Source of the DNA: Phialocephala subalpina
Taxonomy: Eukaryota; Ascomycota; Leotiomycetes; Helotiales; Mollisiaceae
Assembly: GCA_900073065.1 (NCBI GenBank)
Contig: FJOG01000002.1
Coordinates: forward strand, 566,800 to 630,799
Direction of reading: 5' to 3'
DNA: 64,000 bases
Under the pieces are notes generated by a model. It was given only the letters and a program-made list of their open reading frames with translations. It searched no databases and was not told the origin of the DNA. Shown one piece after another: positions 22,345 through 33,416 of this stretch. A program made the position numbers and the translations under genes. Within the stretch, counting starts at the first letter, position 1, and the number at the start of each line of letters is the position of its first letter.

Positions 22345-23391
22345 TCATACTCTTGTGAGATACCACATCAACAGTAGCTGAACGACGTAGGAGTATCCGG
22401 CCAAGAAATATGTCCTTTGCATCTTCTGGGAACGCGCTACTGTCTGCATCGTCCCTCCTCCATCACTGGGGTTCTCTGGAAGCAGAACATACTTCAAGGA
22501 CCGGAGCTTCAAGAAAAGTCAGTACCTTTTTGCCTTGGCATAACGTCAAGAGACTTACCAAGAAAAGAGCATTCGCCATAAAGGTGTAAGCGAAGATCGT
22601 CCATCCTATCCACCCGCCAGTTCCCTTGCCTCCATTCAAGATCTCGCTCAATACTATAGTCACAATAGCTCCCACGAATTTGTATCCAGAATAGGCAATA
22701 AGGTCGAGAAGCTGGGAGTCGTTGGAGATTGACAATAAGTAGCATCCTAGCTTCAAGAGCAGGATTTCCACAGCCATCATAAGAAAAGCTGCTGTAGCTG
22801 TGTAGCTAAACATCTCTGGTTGAAAATCGCCCCTAAGACCTGCCACCAGAGCGGAGAGGAGGATATATGTGATGAAGCCCATCAATGGAATATACATGTC
22901 CGGGCTATTGAGGTCATCTCGTGGAGGTAGGTACCATCCCTCTTGGCCGTTGGGGCCGGTAGACTGCTTGCGGGACCATGGCTTGTGCCTCCAAGGAAAG
23001 AGTACCAGGAATAGTTTGTTTACTACGTAGGAGTTCGAAACGTCGAAGTAGTGTTTGATCGCGGAGATGTTGACATAGCGGTTAACCTACTTTCAAGTCA
23101 GCATGAGCGTCGCATAGATAGAGACTTTCTCCTACTAACGTTTGCTTCCAAATATTCTGTGCCGTGCTTCAAAGCTGTCGATCCAACCTGGAATCCCATT
23201 TGCGCCGTAGGGTCTGACATGAAATTTCCATACGCGCCGAACGAGCCTTGCGGCGGAGGATGAGACTGGTAAGGGTTTCCATAGCCGGTCTGCTGTTGTT
23301 GCTGAGGGACTGGAGGAGGAGGAGACCTTAGCTGGGGAACTGTAGAGACATGTTGAGGCACCGGATGGTGCAGTGGGGGGAATCTTTGCAT
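22345..23391 (-). CDS. YIF1: ER-Golgi transport protein Yif1
   Basis: This is a multi-pass membrane protein that pairs with Yip1 and Rab GTPases for fusion of ER-derived COPII vesicles with the Golgi. The prediction is 313 residues, matching the family's usual length. The exons are 23391-23140, 23086-22559 and 22506-22345, all phase 0. A cytosolic Pro/Gln-rich N-terminus leads into GTEYLEANVNRYVNISAIKH, the conserved block before the first helix. Then come LPPRDDLNSPDMYIPLMGFI and four to five hydrophobic segments. The 3' splice restores FLLRSLKYVLLPE, which is diagnostic for Yif1. The gene starts head-to-head with SRP receptor alpha, 233 bp away. Confidence 0.95.
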
Positions 23392-23624
23392 CTTGATGAT
23401 TGCAGGAAATGCGAAGTTTTGAAGAGAGAAGAGGTTGCCTAGGTGTCAAGATGAAGATGCGGTTTTCGAACAGATTTCCACTTGAATTGCATGGCCCAAT
23501 CCTGAGGCTCAGCCCTGATAGCCGCTAAAACTTCGGCAAAGCCTTATCGATTCGCATCCTGAATGGCTTGCTGGACTTTGGGACACTCTCTTTTCGAAAA
23601 TATCTAGCATATCAAAGTATCAAT
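23392..23624. promoter_or_regulatory. bidirectional promoter YIF1 / SRP101
   Basis: This spacer is only 233 bp long and separates two divergent ATGs. It must hold both core promoters and both 5' UTRs. Both genes serve the early secretory pathway, so co-regulation is plausible but only inferred. No TATA box stands out. Confidence 0.6.
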
Positions 23625-25788
23625 ATGTTGGACTCTTTCGAGATTCTTACGACCTCTGGTGTTGTCTTATGGTCTAAGAAATATGCGCCGACCAGCCCTG
23701 CGATCATCAATAGTCTCATAACAAATGTCTTCATCGAGGAGCGCACACTTCCTGGAGCTGGGGTCGCGGACGACGTCTCTGCAGAGAATAATCCTCCCTA
23801 CAAATACGATCAGCATACTTGCAAGTGGACAACTGTCAAAGAACTTGGCCTGATATTTGTGGTGAGTTGCGCATTCAACAAAACCTCTTCTACCTAGACT
23901 ACTACTACAGAGCCCTACTAATACAATCGCAGGCTGTCTACCGGTCACTTCTACACCTCTCTTGGATTGACAAGCTTGTCGACAACATCAAGACCATATT
24001 TGTGGATTTGTATGGCGATCAATTGAGGAAACCACATACCACCATAGTCAAAGTCGCATTTGATGACTATTTCGACCAGCAGGTTCGAGAGCTCGAGAAG
24101 ACCGCTTTGAACAAAGATACCAAGGTCGCGGAATCGACTGCTCTTCGCGCAGAAGCACCTGCCTCAGTGACACAAGATTTGAGGGATGAGCCACCTCCGT
24201 TGCCGGGGATTCTCTCCAGAGGTGCCTCCAAGAACAACTACAAAGATCTCACATCAAACGAATCCACTCCGATCGCGACGCCTGATACTTCGCGGCCAAG
24301 CACACCAGCAAGTCACATACTCACTGGAAAGGGAGGACCGGGAGGCAAAGGTTCTCGCAGATCACGCAAAGCCGCGCATACCCCAACTTATGCTTCATCC
24401 GGAGATGAGTTAGTGTCAAGAAAAGGCAAGAGTAGTAAATCTGCAGCGCCCAAGAAAGGCAGAAAATGGGACGCAGACGGTCTGGCAGATGAGGATAGCG
24501 ATACTCCACTTGACTATTCAGCGCCTACGAATGGTGCTACCTCAGGAGAGGACGAGGGCAGACCAGGAACCATGGAGGAAGTCGATCAAGCATCTTGGGG
24601 CTCGAAGACTGCGAAGGGACAATTTGTTCTGAAAGATTTAGACGACCAGGTTAACTCCATCTTGGCATCAGCGAAAGAGAAGAAAGCAGATTCAACAGCT
24701 ACATCTACTGGAATTGTAGGATCGAGCATTAGTGTGTTGGGAGGGCTATTCAGAAATGTTGTTGGAGGAAAGACGCTATCGAAAGAGGATTTGGACAAGG
24801 CAATGAAGGGAATGGAGGATCACTTGCTGCGGAAGAACGTTGCTCGGGAAGCCGCTGTTCGACTGTGTGAAGGTGTGGAGAGGGAGCTAATCGGCGTGAA
24901 GACAGGCAATTTCGAGAGTGAGTGATCCATAAGTTTGGTGTGACTAGTCGCTAACATCAGCATAGGCGTGCAAACCAGGATACAGACGGCGATGGAATCT
25001 TCACTACGAAAAATCTTGACCCCGACAAACTCGCTCGATTTACTGCGTGAGATAAACGCTGTCACAGAGCCTTCGACACTGTCTTTACAGAAACGAAGAC
25101 CATATGTCATCTCGATAGTAGGCGTCAACGGTGTTGGAAAGTCGACAAATTTGTCGAAGATCTGCTTCTACTTACTGCAGAACAAGTACAAAGTGTTAGT
25201 GGTTGCTTGCGATACTTTCAGATCTGGAGCAGTCGAGCAATTGGCTGTTCATGTTCGAAATCTGAAGGAACTCACTTCTCGAGAGGGAGGCGAGGTCGAG
25301 TTATACCAGAAGGGTTACGGAAAAGATGCTGCGAATGTGGCGAAAGACGCTGTGACATTTGCCGCGCAGGAAGGATACGATGTCGTGTTAATTGATACCG
25401 CTGGCCGCAGACATAATGATCAGGTATGCTTGCGTTGCTCTCATAAATACTGACTTTTGCTAACGAAATCTAGCGACTCATGTCCTCCCTCGAGAAGTTC
25501 GCTAAATTCGCCAACCCTGACAAGATTCTCATGGTTGGAGAAGCTCTTGTTGGAACAGACTCCGTTGCCCAAGCCCGGAACTTTAACGAAGCATTCGGTG
25601 CTGGCCGGAGTCTCGATGGCTTCATCATCTCGAAGTGTGATACTGTGGGAGATATGGTTGGTACACTGGTGAGCATGGTGCATGCTACGAATGTGCCGGT
25701 TCTATTTGTTGGTGTGGGCCAACACTACCAAGATATCAGGACTCTGTCCGTCAAATGGGCAGTGGAAAAGCTGTTGAGTAGTAATTGA
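23625..25788 (+). CDS. SRP101: signal recognition particle receptor subunit alpha (docking protein)
   Basis: This is the GTPase of the ER membrane that docks SRP-ribosome complexes for co-translational translocation. The prediction is 664 residues from exons 23625-23861, 23933-24917, 24966-25423 and 25474-25788. The longin-like N-domain (MLDSFEILTTSGVVLWSKKY), which binds the beta subunit, is followed by a charged linker. That linker carries GTSRPST- and KKGRKWD-type motifs near residues 200-300. The NG domain then has G1 (GVNGVGKST), the DTFRSGAVEQL signature, DTAGRRHND (G3) and SKCDTVGD (G4 variant of TKxD). The C-terminus is the family's typical GQHYxDIRTLSVKWAVEKLL. An upstream in-frame stretch exists, but MLDSFEI is the conserved start. 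Confidence 0.96.
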
Positions 25789-26425
25789 TAAGATAATTGA
25801 CTGCGATGACCTTCGCGTCTCAGATACCACTTGGCGCTCCCGATCTCAGTTTTTTTCCCTTAAAATATCACTGCAAATGTGCCTCTAATGTGCCAGCCAC
25901 AAGACAGACATTGATTTGGGTCACATAGGGGTAGGAGCTCCACGTGATCCATCTCCGGCTAATTTCACAGCTACTCGGACGGTCTCAATACTTTTCGTGC
26001 GAACCTTCGGTTTAATGTTTCTTCAGAACAGAAGAGTTGACTGAAGACTTAAAAGCGTCAGACTGGCCCTCTTTTCGGCGGAGGCGACTAAACTTAGAGA
26101 ATTCACAGAGTTCTGGAGCTTTTCACAAACGTTTATTCCCAAGTGAGGCAACCTCCCTCCGGACAATTCAATTTGTAGTACAAAGCAGCTTTTCTGGAAG
26201 GAAGATGTGATTGTGTTGCTTTCCTCAATCACAGGTACGTATAGTGTTTTTTCCAGACTGTGCAAGACCAAGGACATCAGATGAAGAGTCTATAGCCTTC
26301 AACCTTCTTACAGACAATACTCTCTTCATCTCACTAATCACAGAGACAGCAAAGAATAGAGATCAAAAGAACGTCTCATCCTCTGCCCTCACTACTCACC
26401 CCTCTTGCCCAAGGCACACACGGCT
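25789..26425. other. intergenic region
   Basis: No gene is seen. A CCACGTGATC E-box lies at about 25940. The ~100 bases before 26426 are rich in CTCATC and CACTCACC, as in fungal leaders. Confidence 0.4.
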
Positions 26426-27568
26426 ATGGAATCCAACCTGTTCCTCAAAGTTCCACCTGTGCTGGATCCCGCCTGGCTCGCCCATGAACAAGCAGCCAGC
26501 CTCCTAAGTCCTCAACCTGCTATTGTGGATCCCAAAAAGCGCCAATCTCTCTACAGCCAACGCTGCAAAGACCTCAACGCCCTGCTTCTCTCCGGCCGAG
26601 ACAAACATTTAATAGAAGGGATCAAGATCCATGACACCTGCATCGGTCACATCCCAATCCGAAACTACAACCCCATTCCCGAACCTGAAGGACCCCCTTC
26701 TCCCTATGACTTAAAGTCTACTCCACCTGAGACCTTGCGTCCAGTCGTGATCTATTACCATGGAGGAGGCCTCTACGTCGGCGATCTAGACAGCGAGGAT
26801 CTAACTTGTCGACGAATATGCAAAGCGCTGCAATGCACAGTCTACTCCGTCGAGTATCGTCTCATGCCAGAATTCACAGCCGACCAAGCCCTCTTCGATG
26901 CATTGGAAGCTTTCCGAGGCATAACTTCAATAGGGAGAGGTAGCCGTTTGATCGTAATGGGGAGTTCGTCTGGTGGGCAGCTGGCTGCTCAGATCTCGCA
27001 GCAAGCTGTTCAATTCAGGGGCCCGCAAGGAAGCCATCGAAATGGGATCGATGGTGTTCTGTTAAGAGGGCCAGTGACCTGTGACGCAACGGAAGGAGGA
27101 GCGAATCTTGGTGACAAGTTGAGGGGCAGACATACATCCATGAATGAGGCGTTTCATACCTCATTATTAGCGAACGCTGCCCTGAATGCGAAGAATAGGA
27201 CGACTAGTCCTTTACCGCTGGAGGTCGAAGAAGAGAAGTTGAGCAAGCTGCCGAGGCATTGGTTCCAGGTATCGACGAATGATATCTATTATTCGGATGG
27301 TGTGTGTTATGCTGAAGCATTGAGAGAGGCGGGTGTTGAGGTGAGGTTGGATGTTGTGAAGGGGTGGCCGCATACTTTCTGGTTGAAGGCTCCTCTGTTG
27401 GAGAGAGCGGTGCAGGCTGAGGATGATATGATTGAGGGGCTGAGGTGGCTGATTGAAAGTGAGGTTCCGCCAGAGAAGAAAGGAAAATCTGGTTGGGGAC
27501 TTGAAGTTGAAGGGGGATTTGTGCCTTGTTCAGATGAGGAATTTGAGAGAAAGTTTATGGATGTGTAA
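26426..27568 (+). CDS. alpha/beta hydrolase (fold-3, hormone-sensitive-lipase-like esterase)
   Basis: This is an intronless carboxylesterase-type hydrolase of 380 residues. The oxyanion motif HGGG lies in VVIYYHGGGLYVGD (residues ~115-128), as in the HSL/arylacetamide-deacetylase branch. The nucleophile elbow is GSSSGG (VMGSSSGGQLAAQ). The catalytic Asp is likely in STNDIYYSDG and the His in GWPHTFW. There is no signal peptide, so it is probably cytosolic. The start is the first in-frame ATG (MESNLFLKVPPVLD). The C-terminal ~30 residues after EVPPEKKG look like a lineage-specific extension. The substrate is unknown; fungal secondary-metabolism esterases and detoxifying esterases share this fold. 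Confidence 0.9.
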   Translation: MESNLFLKVPPVLDPAWLAHEQAASLLSPQPAIVDPKKRQSLYSQRCKDLNALLLSGRDKHLIEGIKIHDTCIGHIPIRNYNPIPEPEGPPSPYDLKSTPPETLRPVVIYYHGGGLYVGDLDSEDLTCRRICKALQCTVYSVEYRLMPEFTADQALFDALEAFRGITSIGRGSRLIVMGSSSGGQLAAQISQQAVQFRGPQGSHRNGIDGVLLRGPVTCDATEGGANLGDKLRGRHTSMNEAFHTSLLANAALNAKNRTTSPLPLEVEEEKLSKLPRHWFQVSTNDIYYSDGVCYAEALREAGVEVRLDVVKGWPHTFWLKAPLLERAVQAEDDMIEGLRWLIESEVPPEKKGKSGWGLEVEGGFVPCSDEEFERKFMDV

Positions 27569-27959
27569 CACGACAAGCTTCTGAGTCGCCCACCAAGTGC
27601 AGCCTTTGCTAAGCTTGCTCGGGACATTGTGTAAAGGAAGTTGTCTGAATCTCGGAAGATATTTTTGACAATCGTATTTTATCAAGCAAATACGGACAAT
27701 CAGCTGCTGATGGAAGCTCAAGAAACGTCAATAATTGAGACGGACCGTTGTCCGCTTTGAATATGAGAGCGTTCTGTAATATAGCAAGGTTTCTGGGCAC
27801 ATTTGTGACTGAGAATGATAATATAGGACTGCTTTCCGGTGTCAAATTTGCTAAATCGAGGTTGTTAGGATGCTTGTAGTACGCGTTCTTCGTTTTAGTT
27901 TTCTACCAGCACGCTTATTTACACAAGTACAGAGATAGGAAAGGATGCGAAGTAATTGT
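27569..27959. other. spacer between converging genes
   Basis: It lies between the 3' ends of the hydrolase and the ATP synthase subunit d gene. No gene or repeat is seen. Confidence 0.4.
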
Positions 27960-28760
27960 CTACAGGATCGAAAGGTCGCCGAATTTCTCCTATACGGCTA
28001 TTAGCTATCTTGCACATATCAAGAGACTGCACCATGGTGCCGGCAGTACGTACCTTGTAGCCTGGCACAGACCAGCGTCCCTTGGAAACGAGTTGGGCGG
28101 TCTTCTCATCGATGTCTGGACGGGCAGCAGCAACTTCATCCTATAAGCACGCAGCAGATTAGTCCCAACCTCGTCTACCTGCTCTGTCACCACGGTGGTA
28201 CATACCACAGTGAGGTCCTCGAATGGTCTAGCCTCCTCAATGTTCTTCAACGTCTTCTCCAAATCCTTCAACTCCATATCCACACGTCCCTTGGTCTCCT
28301 CAGCATTCTTCACAGCCTGAGCCTCAAAAGCCTCAATGGCCTTGATCTGTCTAGCAACATCGTATGTCGCAGGCTTGAAGCTGCTGAAGTGCTTCTCGAT
28401 CTCGTCGATGACGGCTTGGTTCTTCAGGATCGAGCGGTAGTGTGAGAAGTCGACCTTCGATGGTTGTTCAGACAGAACTTGCACTCGGCGTCGGGCATCC
28501 TCGTTACGCTTCTTAAAGGATTGGAGGGAGGCGGCGGTCTGGCCACGGAGACCGAGTGATTGAGTGACCTTTGCCCAGTCGAGCTTGAGAGCTGCGTTTC
28601 GCTGTAGAGGAAGGGAAGTTAGCTATGCAATTGAGGCAGTCGCGATTTTCGGGACAGTTCGGAGACGTGGAGCTTTCGCTGCCACTAACTCGACGGCGTG
28701 AAAGGTCTCGCAGAGTGTGTGATAATTGTTTCGAGGGATTGGACTTACTCCAGCTGCCAT
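27960..28760 (-). CDS. ATP7: mitochondrial F1Fo ATP synthase subunit d
   Basis: This is a peripheral-stalk subunit of ATP synthase in the mitochondrial inner membrane. The prediction is 174 residues, the same as the yeast protein. The exons are 28760-28749 (MAAG only), 28601-28206, 28140-28054 and 27989-27960. The join gives [20 protein letters not shown], then a long helical region with [17 protein letters not shown] and the conserved [15 protein letters not shown]. The C-terminus [16 protein letters not shown] is diagnostic. The first exon of only 12 coding bases and the last of 30 would be missed by simple gene finding. A GCACGTGATC E-box lies about 105 bp upstream of the start. Confidence 0.96.
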
Positions 28761-29259
28761 TGTGATGGTATTGGGGCGATTGAAGGAGGGGAGAGTTGTG
28801 TTGTCTTCGTCGTCGTCAAAAGCCGGACGAGAGCTTCTTCTGCCGAGCTAACCTTAAATAGTCGGCACGTGATCTTCAATTTTCAAATCTCCCAAGTTCT
28901 TTCGAGGACTTCCCTTCTCTGGAAACTGGATGTCATTTATATCTCATATGTCCGTTAACCTGACGCCCGGAGAGACAGCTGTGCAGGTATGTCGAAACAA
29001 TCATGCCTTCAATGAACTCGCCACCATCTTATGTGAATCTGCTTCAGTGCGGTTCATCCAGCAAATATCAATTCAGAGAATTCAAGGATAGTCAATGCAA
29101 GCACGTATTTCACAAACACGGTACACAGCTTTTGCTAATGCAAGTCCAATAGTTGCATTTTCAGAATGCATTGCTTTTGGATGCAGGTGCATCTGAATTC
29201 GCCATGACTACCCCTCTGACAAACCAAGCATTGCCATGCAAACCAACAAGTCAAACGCC
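28761..29259. other. spacer ATP7 / NAC alpha
   Basis: It contains the ATP7 upstream region (with the E-box at ~28866) and the 3' end of the NAC alpha gene. No further gene is seen. Confidence 0.4.
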
Positions 29260-30118
29260 CTATATGCTGAGAGCCATAATAGAGTTGACAATATCGTTAT
29301 CGTTCTCCTTCAGAGCCTTGATAGCCTTGTTGCGAGAAACGCTTGCTTGTGTCATAACCAACTCGATGTCCTTGTCCTCCAAACCAGAAGCATCAACCTC
29401 CTCTCCGTCATCCTCGTCATCGTCCTTCTTGTCATCACCGGTATCGATAGCCTTGCCCTTGCCGTGATCGTGAGAGTGGTCATGGCCAGAGTGGTCGTGT
29501 CCAGCGTGGTCGTGAGCCTCTTGTTGAGCGAGTTGCTGAGCGGCGGAAGCTTGAGCCTGGGAGTTCAAGTCCTCGATCTTGGCCTCACCGAAAACGCTGT
29601 TCAGGTATCTTAGTTCCATGCTCGTTCGGGAATTGTGGCCATGTTTGCTTACATGTAGGTGTTGCTCGAGGGAGACTTGTAGACCTCAGGGTTGTTGATG
29701 ACAAAGAGGATCTGCCAGAGTAAAATAGTTAGCATACTGTACTTCCAAGACCATATCCAATGTATCCAAAGAATTGCACCTGCGGCAACCCGTTCCAAGA
29801 TCAATCTCCCCATGACCAGTGACGTCGTAACAGGTAGAGCCTCTTGGAACCTCTTGCAAACAGGTATGAATTTGCACTTACGTTCTTTGGTCTTCTCAGA
29901 GTAACTCTGGTGATACCTGGGACCTTCTGGAGCCCGAGCTTGGCAATTGACTTGCGCGCCTTCTTCTCGTTGCGAGAATGGACAATTGCTCCTCCTGCTG
30001 GAATTCCACCTTCGCCAGTCTCGACTTCGGAGTCAGAGCTCTCGGATCCCTCATCCTCAGCGGTGACGTTCTTGGTAGGCTCATCGTCTGGGAGCTCCTC
30101 GATGCGTGGGTTAGACAT
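29260..30118 (-). CDS. EGD2: nascent polypeptide-associated complex subunit alpha
   Basis: This is a ribosome-associated chaperone subunit, partner of NAC beta, that shields nascent chains. The prediction is 210 residues from exons 30118-29882, 29711-29653 and 29596-29260. An acidic N-terminus is followed by the NAC domain ([59 protein letters not shown]). The C-terminus is a UBA domain ([20 protein letters not shown]). Between the two lies a His/Asp-rich linker ([18 protein letters not shown]), then an acidic stretch. Similar His-rich linkers may occur in other filamentous ascomycetes; they could bind metal ions, but this is untested. Confidence 0.96.
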
Positions 30119-30730
30119 GGTGGGCGGTATGTCTGTTGTGTAAATATTAGCAAGTGGTTTTGTGGTCGTTTATTTGAGAAATTTCTCGTGTGCGGGCTAG
30201 GCCCGGCAGATTCGCAAGTCATCGAAACTCCGACATAACATTGTAAAATGCGTTTGGAATGCACGCAAAACTTACCAAAGTGGTTGAGGGTAGAGAGGTG
30301 GTGATGTCTACGCCGTGTTGACTATAGAGAGGCAGGAAGAATTTAGAGGTGTTGTGCTTTCGCTACGGAGCTGCAACTTAGTTTGCCGAATTAGGAACTT
30401 GGGACGACTGCAGAACAAAGAATAAAAGGGCGTGCCAGCAGAAGTAAACATGCTGGGCAGGTTAAACCTAGAGTAGTACGCTCTAAGATTTTCGCTTCCA
30501 AGGGCACAATTTCACATTCATACTACTGCATGGGCATCAAAACCTTCACCAACGTAATCACAACCACTCTGGACCTTGTAGTTTGTTCTCGGAAAGCACT
30601 TCATTTGTCTTTTATGAAGCCCATATGCTCTGACGCCCGTCAAATTCGACGTAGGATACAAAGCTCCCGGAGAAGCAAAGGAACCAGCAACCCAATGCAG
30701 TCATGATAGCAGCCCAAACCCAGAAATCCT
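30119..30730. other. spacer NAC alpha / RPL14
   Basis: The NAC alpha upstream region lies next to the RPL14 3' end. The NAC alpha mRNA leader probably contains an intron here (a TACCAAAG-like boundary is seen at ~30270), but I could not fix its borders. Confidence 0.35.
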
Positions 30731-31232
30731 CTACTTCGCAGCAGCCTTGACCTTAGCCAGAGACTTTCGGACCTCGAATCGTGCTTGCTTCCTCAATCGC
30801 ATAACCTTGAATCGCTCGAAATCGGTCAAAGCTCGTCTTCTCTCGGTTTGTTGACGCTTCTTGGCCCACGCACTCTCCTGCCACTTTGCCTCAATACCAG
30901 CCTTCTCCCAGATCGCCTTGACGGTACCGGTACGCGCACCTCGTGGAAGCTTCTCGAGAACCAGGGGGGTGAGGACGACGTTTTGGAGGGCAACTGCTTG
31001 ACGGGGGCAGGCAGTCTTGGTGTCTGTTGATGGTCCATCGACGAGAGCCTGCGTATGGAGTCAGTATTCGCGCCCTGGTCCCTACTCAGACCCCATAATC
31101 ACATACGCGCTTGTGGTCAATGATCTCAACGATGGTAGCAAGCTTTCCCTCGGAAGGTCCGTTTGCGATGAGGACAATTCGGCCGACCTCGACCAGTCTC
31201 CATGAGGAGGCCTTGATTTCTGCGTCTCCCAT
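30731..31232 (-). CDS. RPL14: 60S ribosomal protein L14 (eL14)
   Basis: This is a structural protein of the large ribosomal subunit, predicted at 147 residues. The exons are 31232-31107 and 31048-30731. It starts [20 protein letters not shown], the usual fungal N-terminus, and continues with the KOW-like [20 protein letters not shown]. The splice leads directly to [20 protein letters not shown]. The basic C-terminus ([20 protein letters not shown]) is typical. In other ascomycetes the intron falls close to the same HKR-ALVDGP junction, which supports the call. Confidence 0.97.
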
Positions 31233-31599
31233 TGTGATTGATTCTGGAGCAATCCGATTAGCTGAGAGTCTGCGGAGGTGTAAGGGAGTCGTGGAAACGT
31301 ACGGGGCGGTTGTCGAGGAATTTGTCGTTGTTGTAGAGGTCGCTGGCGGAATCTTCAAAATTGAGTGTGGATAATTTAGCGAGAAATTGAACCCTAAAAA
31401 ATTTATCGACCTCGGTTTCAAGGCAACCACGCAGCACTAGCGCTATAATTCTTCAAGCTCCATCTTCGAACATCAAAACCTCGAGAAACTTTTCGCGTTC
31501 TACACAACTTTTCTTTACAACCCCCAACACTCCGATTACAGGACAAAGTGCGCAAATTGAATCGTTCAGGAGCTTTCGATATCATCTGAAACCATCGCC
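31233..31599. promoter_or_regulatory. upstream region of RPL14
   Basis: This stretch separates RPL14 from a candidate plus-strand exon at 31600. It contains pyrimidine-rich tracts and an AAATTTTTTAGGG-like element, as often found near ribosomal-protein genes. Assignments are tentative. Confidence 0.35.
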
Positions 31600-31779
31600 A
31601 TGGCTCCATCCCCTTGGACTAACTGTAAGTACCAATCCTCTTGCGCACCTCTACCCTCTTCTTATGATGATATAATTTGCGATCGACCTCGTTCGGTGGC
31701 ACCCTCGCCGGGGTCGCTATATCGTTCGCGTGGATGAGATTTAATCTTACATATTCTGAAACTCCTTTCTATTCAACAG
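31600..31779 (+). other. candidate small spliced gene or snoRNA host: exon MAPSPWTN plus intron
   Basis: ATGGCTCCATCC...AACT (31600-31624) is followed by a strong donor (GTAAGT). The candidate acceptor TTCAACAG ends at 31779. Joining to the next sequence gives only about 17 codons, so no convincing protein results, and I could not resolve later exons. The intron contains a possible C/D-box snoRNA: a C box ATGATGA at 31664-31670, a C'-like GGATGAG near 31732 and a D box CTGA at 31756-31759. The terminal stem is weak. A second similar arrangement (CTATGATTA...CTGA) occurs near 32020-32080. This could be a snoRNA host gene, a small mitochondrial-type protein or chance. Confidence 0.25.
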
Positions 31780-33416
31780 CTGTCTTGTTCTTGGCTTGTA
31801 CCGAATAACTGGCTGACCCCTCAAAAGAATTTCTAGTACATCCCGCATATATCTCGAATTGTTCCGCAGAACTAGGTCATTGATCTCCCCACATACATAT
31901 TCTATTTTGCACCCGATTCTACCGCCGAGAGTATTCGTCTCTGAACAGCACGCTGGGACGCGGAGGCATATGGTAAGCGACCTTCTTCTACCACACTCGC
32001 TACTTCAACTCCCTTGCTATGATTAAGAAAAACGCACTGAAAATAATGAACTTTTCGAAGTCCTGATTATTTCTAACCAAGATCACTGAGCTCAACAACC
32101 AAACACCAAACTCTGTACCAAGGATATACCGAGATAGGTTGCTGACTTATCCATTGTAGGCAGTCCACATCTCTCCCTCCGTCCAGCACGTCAATTCACT
32201 CAGCAGCATTATTCTCCTTGGTGGCCCATTGTGGTGAAAGGCTGAAGTCAGGATTAAACAGCGGCATCAATGAGGGCCAACAAATACTGCGACGTGCAAC
32301 AACCATCAATCACCCGTTTCTTGCCTCCGCTGACCTAAAGACATCCTCTGTCTAGGAAGCAATAAGTAACATTGAAGTCTCAAGTGGTTACAACAACTTC
32401 TGTTAGGCTGGTAGTAGGTATACGATGGTGCAGATTCAAGGCAGTTTTGGTTGGGGCTAGCCTATCTGGGAAATATGCCACTTTCTCAGTACCAAACGGC
32501 GGAGTCATTGACTCATAGTCTCTAGGCACCAGCTCCTCTGACTCACCTTCAACCTATGCAAATCTATATAAACTCTCGTTTTCCCCTCAAAGTTCCTCTT
32601 CTTTTCTCCTCATCTTAGTGCAAGGGTTTTACACATAGCAGTGAGAGTCCGCTCGAGCTTGTGTTTTTGCTAGTTGAAAACTACTACCTGACCGCTCCTA
32701 CCTGATCTTATATATCGGTAGGGAATTTTTGGAACACAAATTCTCACAAGAAGATTCTTTTCGTTGCGCATTATCCTGAAGGATGAACGTGAGGAAGAGA
32801 AGGGGAAGTTTTGACTTGAGAGATGTGACTGCTCCAAGTGGTTCATGACGAGCCCATGGTTCTTCATACGTTGGAAGACAGGAATGGGGGATGGATTTGT
32901 ACGCAAAGCATCACTTTCAACGGTTCAGGCCGCCCAGAATACCTGTGAGGTTGCCTAGCGCGGATGAGCTATGTTTGCTGCCTGTCATACCCCTCTTCCC
33001 AAACAGTATCTGGTCACAGCAAGTGGGGACGAGGATGTTGTTACAATCTACATCTGAAAGACTCCGTTAGTTTATTGGATTTTGTAACAATCCCTCTGTG
33101 GGTCCACTCTCTTCCTCACATGATTTCCATCAAGATGCACTCTAACCTTGCTAGAATAGATGTTTACACACGGACAACCGCATAGTGTCTAAGCTATTCC
33201 CTCTATCACTTCCAGTACAAGAGCTGAGCAATCCAGGTTCAACTTTCTCGTTGCCCTCAAATCAGCTCTCGTTCAAACATGTCCATCAAAGCTCTCTCGT
33301 CCCTCCGAACGCCCAATCTCTCTGGCAATATCAAACGCAGACCTAGTAACCACACCATGAACCCACAAACCCCACCCGAAGATCGACGCAACACCCCCTC
33401 TTCACCACCACCAATT
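31780..33416. other. intergenic region
   Basis: No confident gene is seen in 1.6 kb. Many GT...AG-like intervals and a downstream frame ending SSLNSTLGRGGIW at ~31974 hint at exons belonging to the 31600 candidate, but I cannot assemble them. The open frame 32670-32906 (minus) has no recognisable motif. Confidence 0.35.

Noticed and set aside
26405..26425. Earlier start for the alpha/beta hydrolase
   Set aside because: The frame is open upstream but begins at TTG. The first ATG is at 26426.
29153..29613. Plus-strand frames opposite NAC alpha exon 3
   Set aside because: They are antisense shadows of a strongly conserved coding exon.
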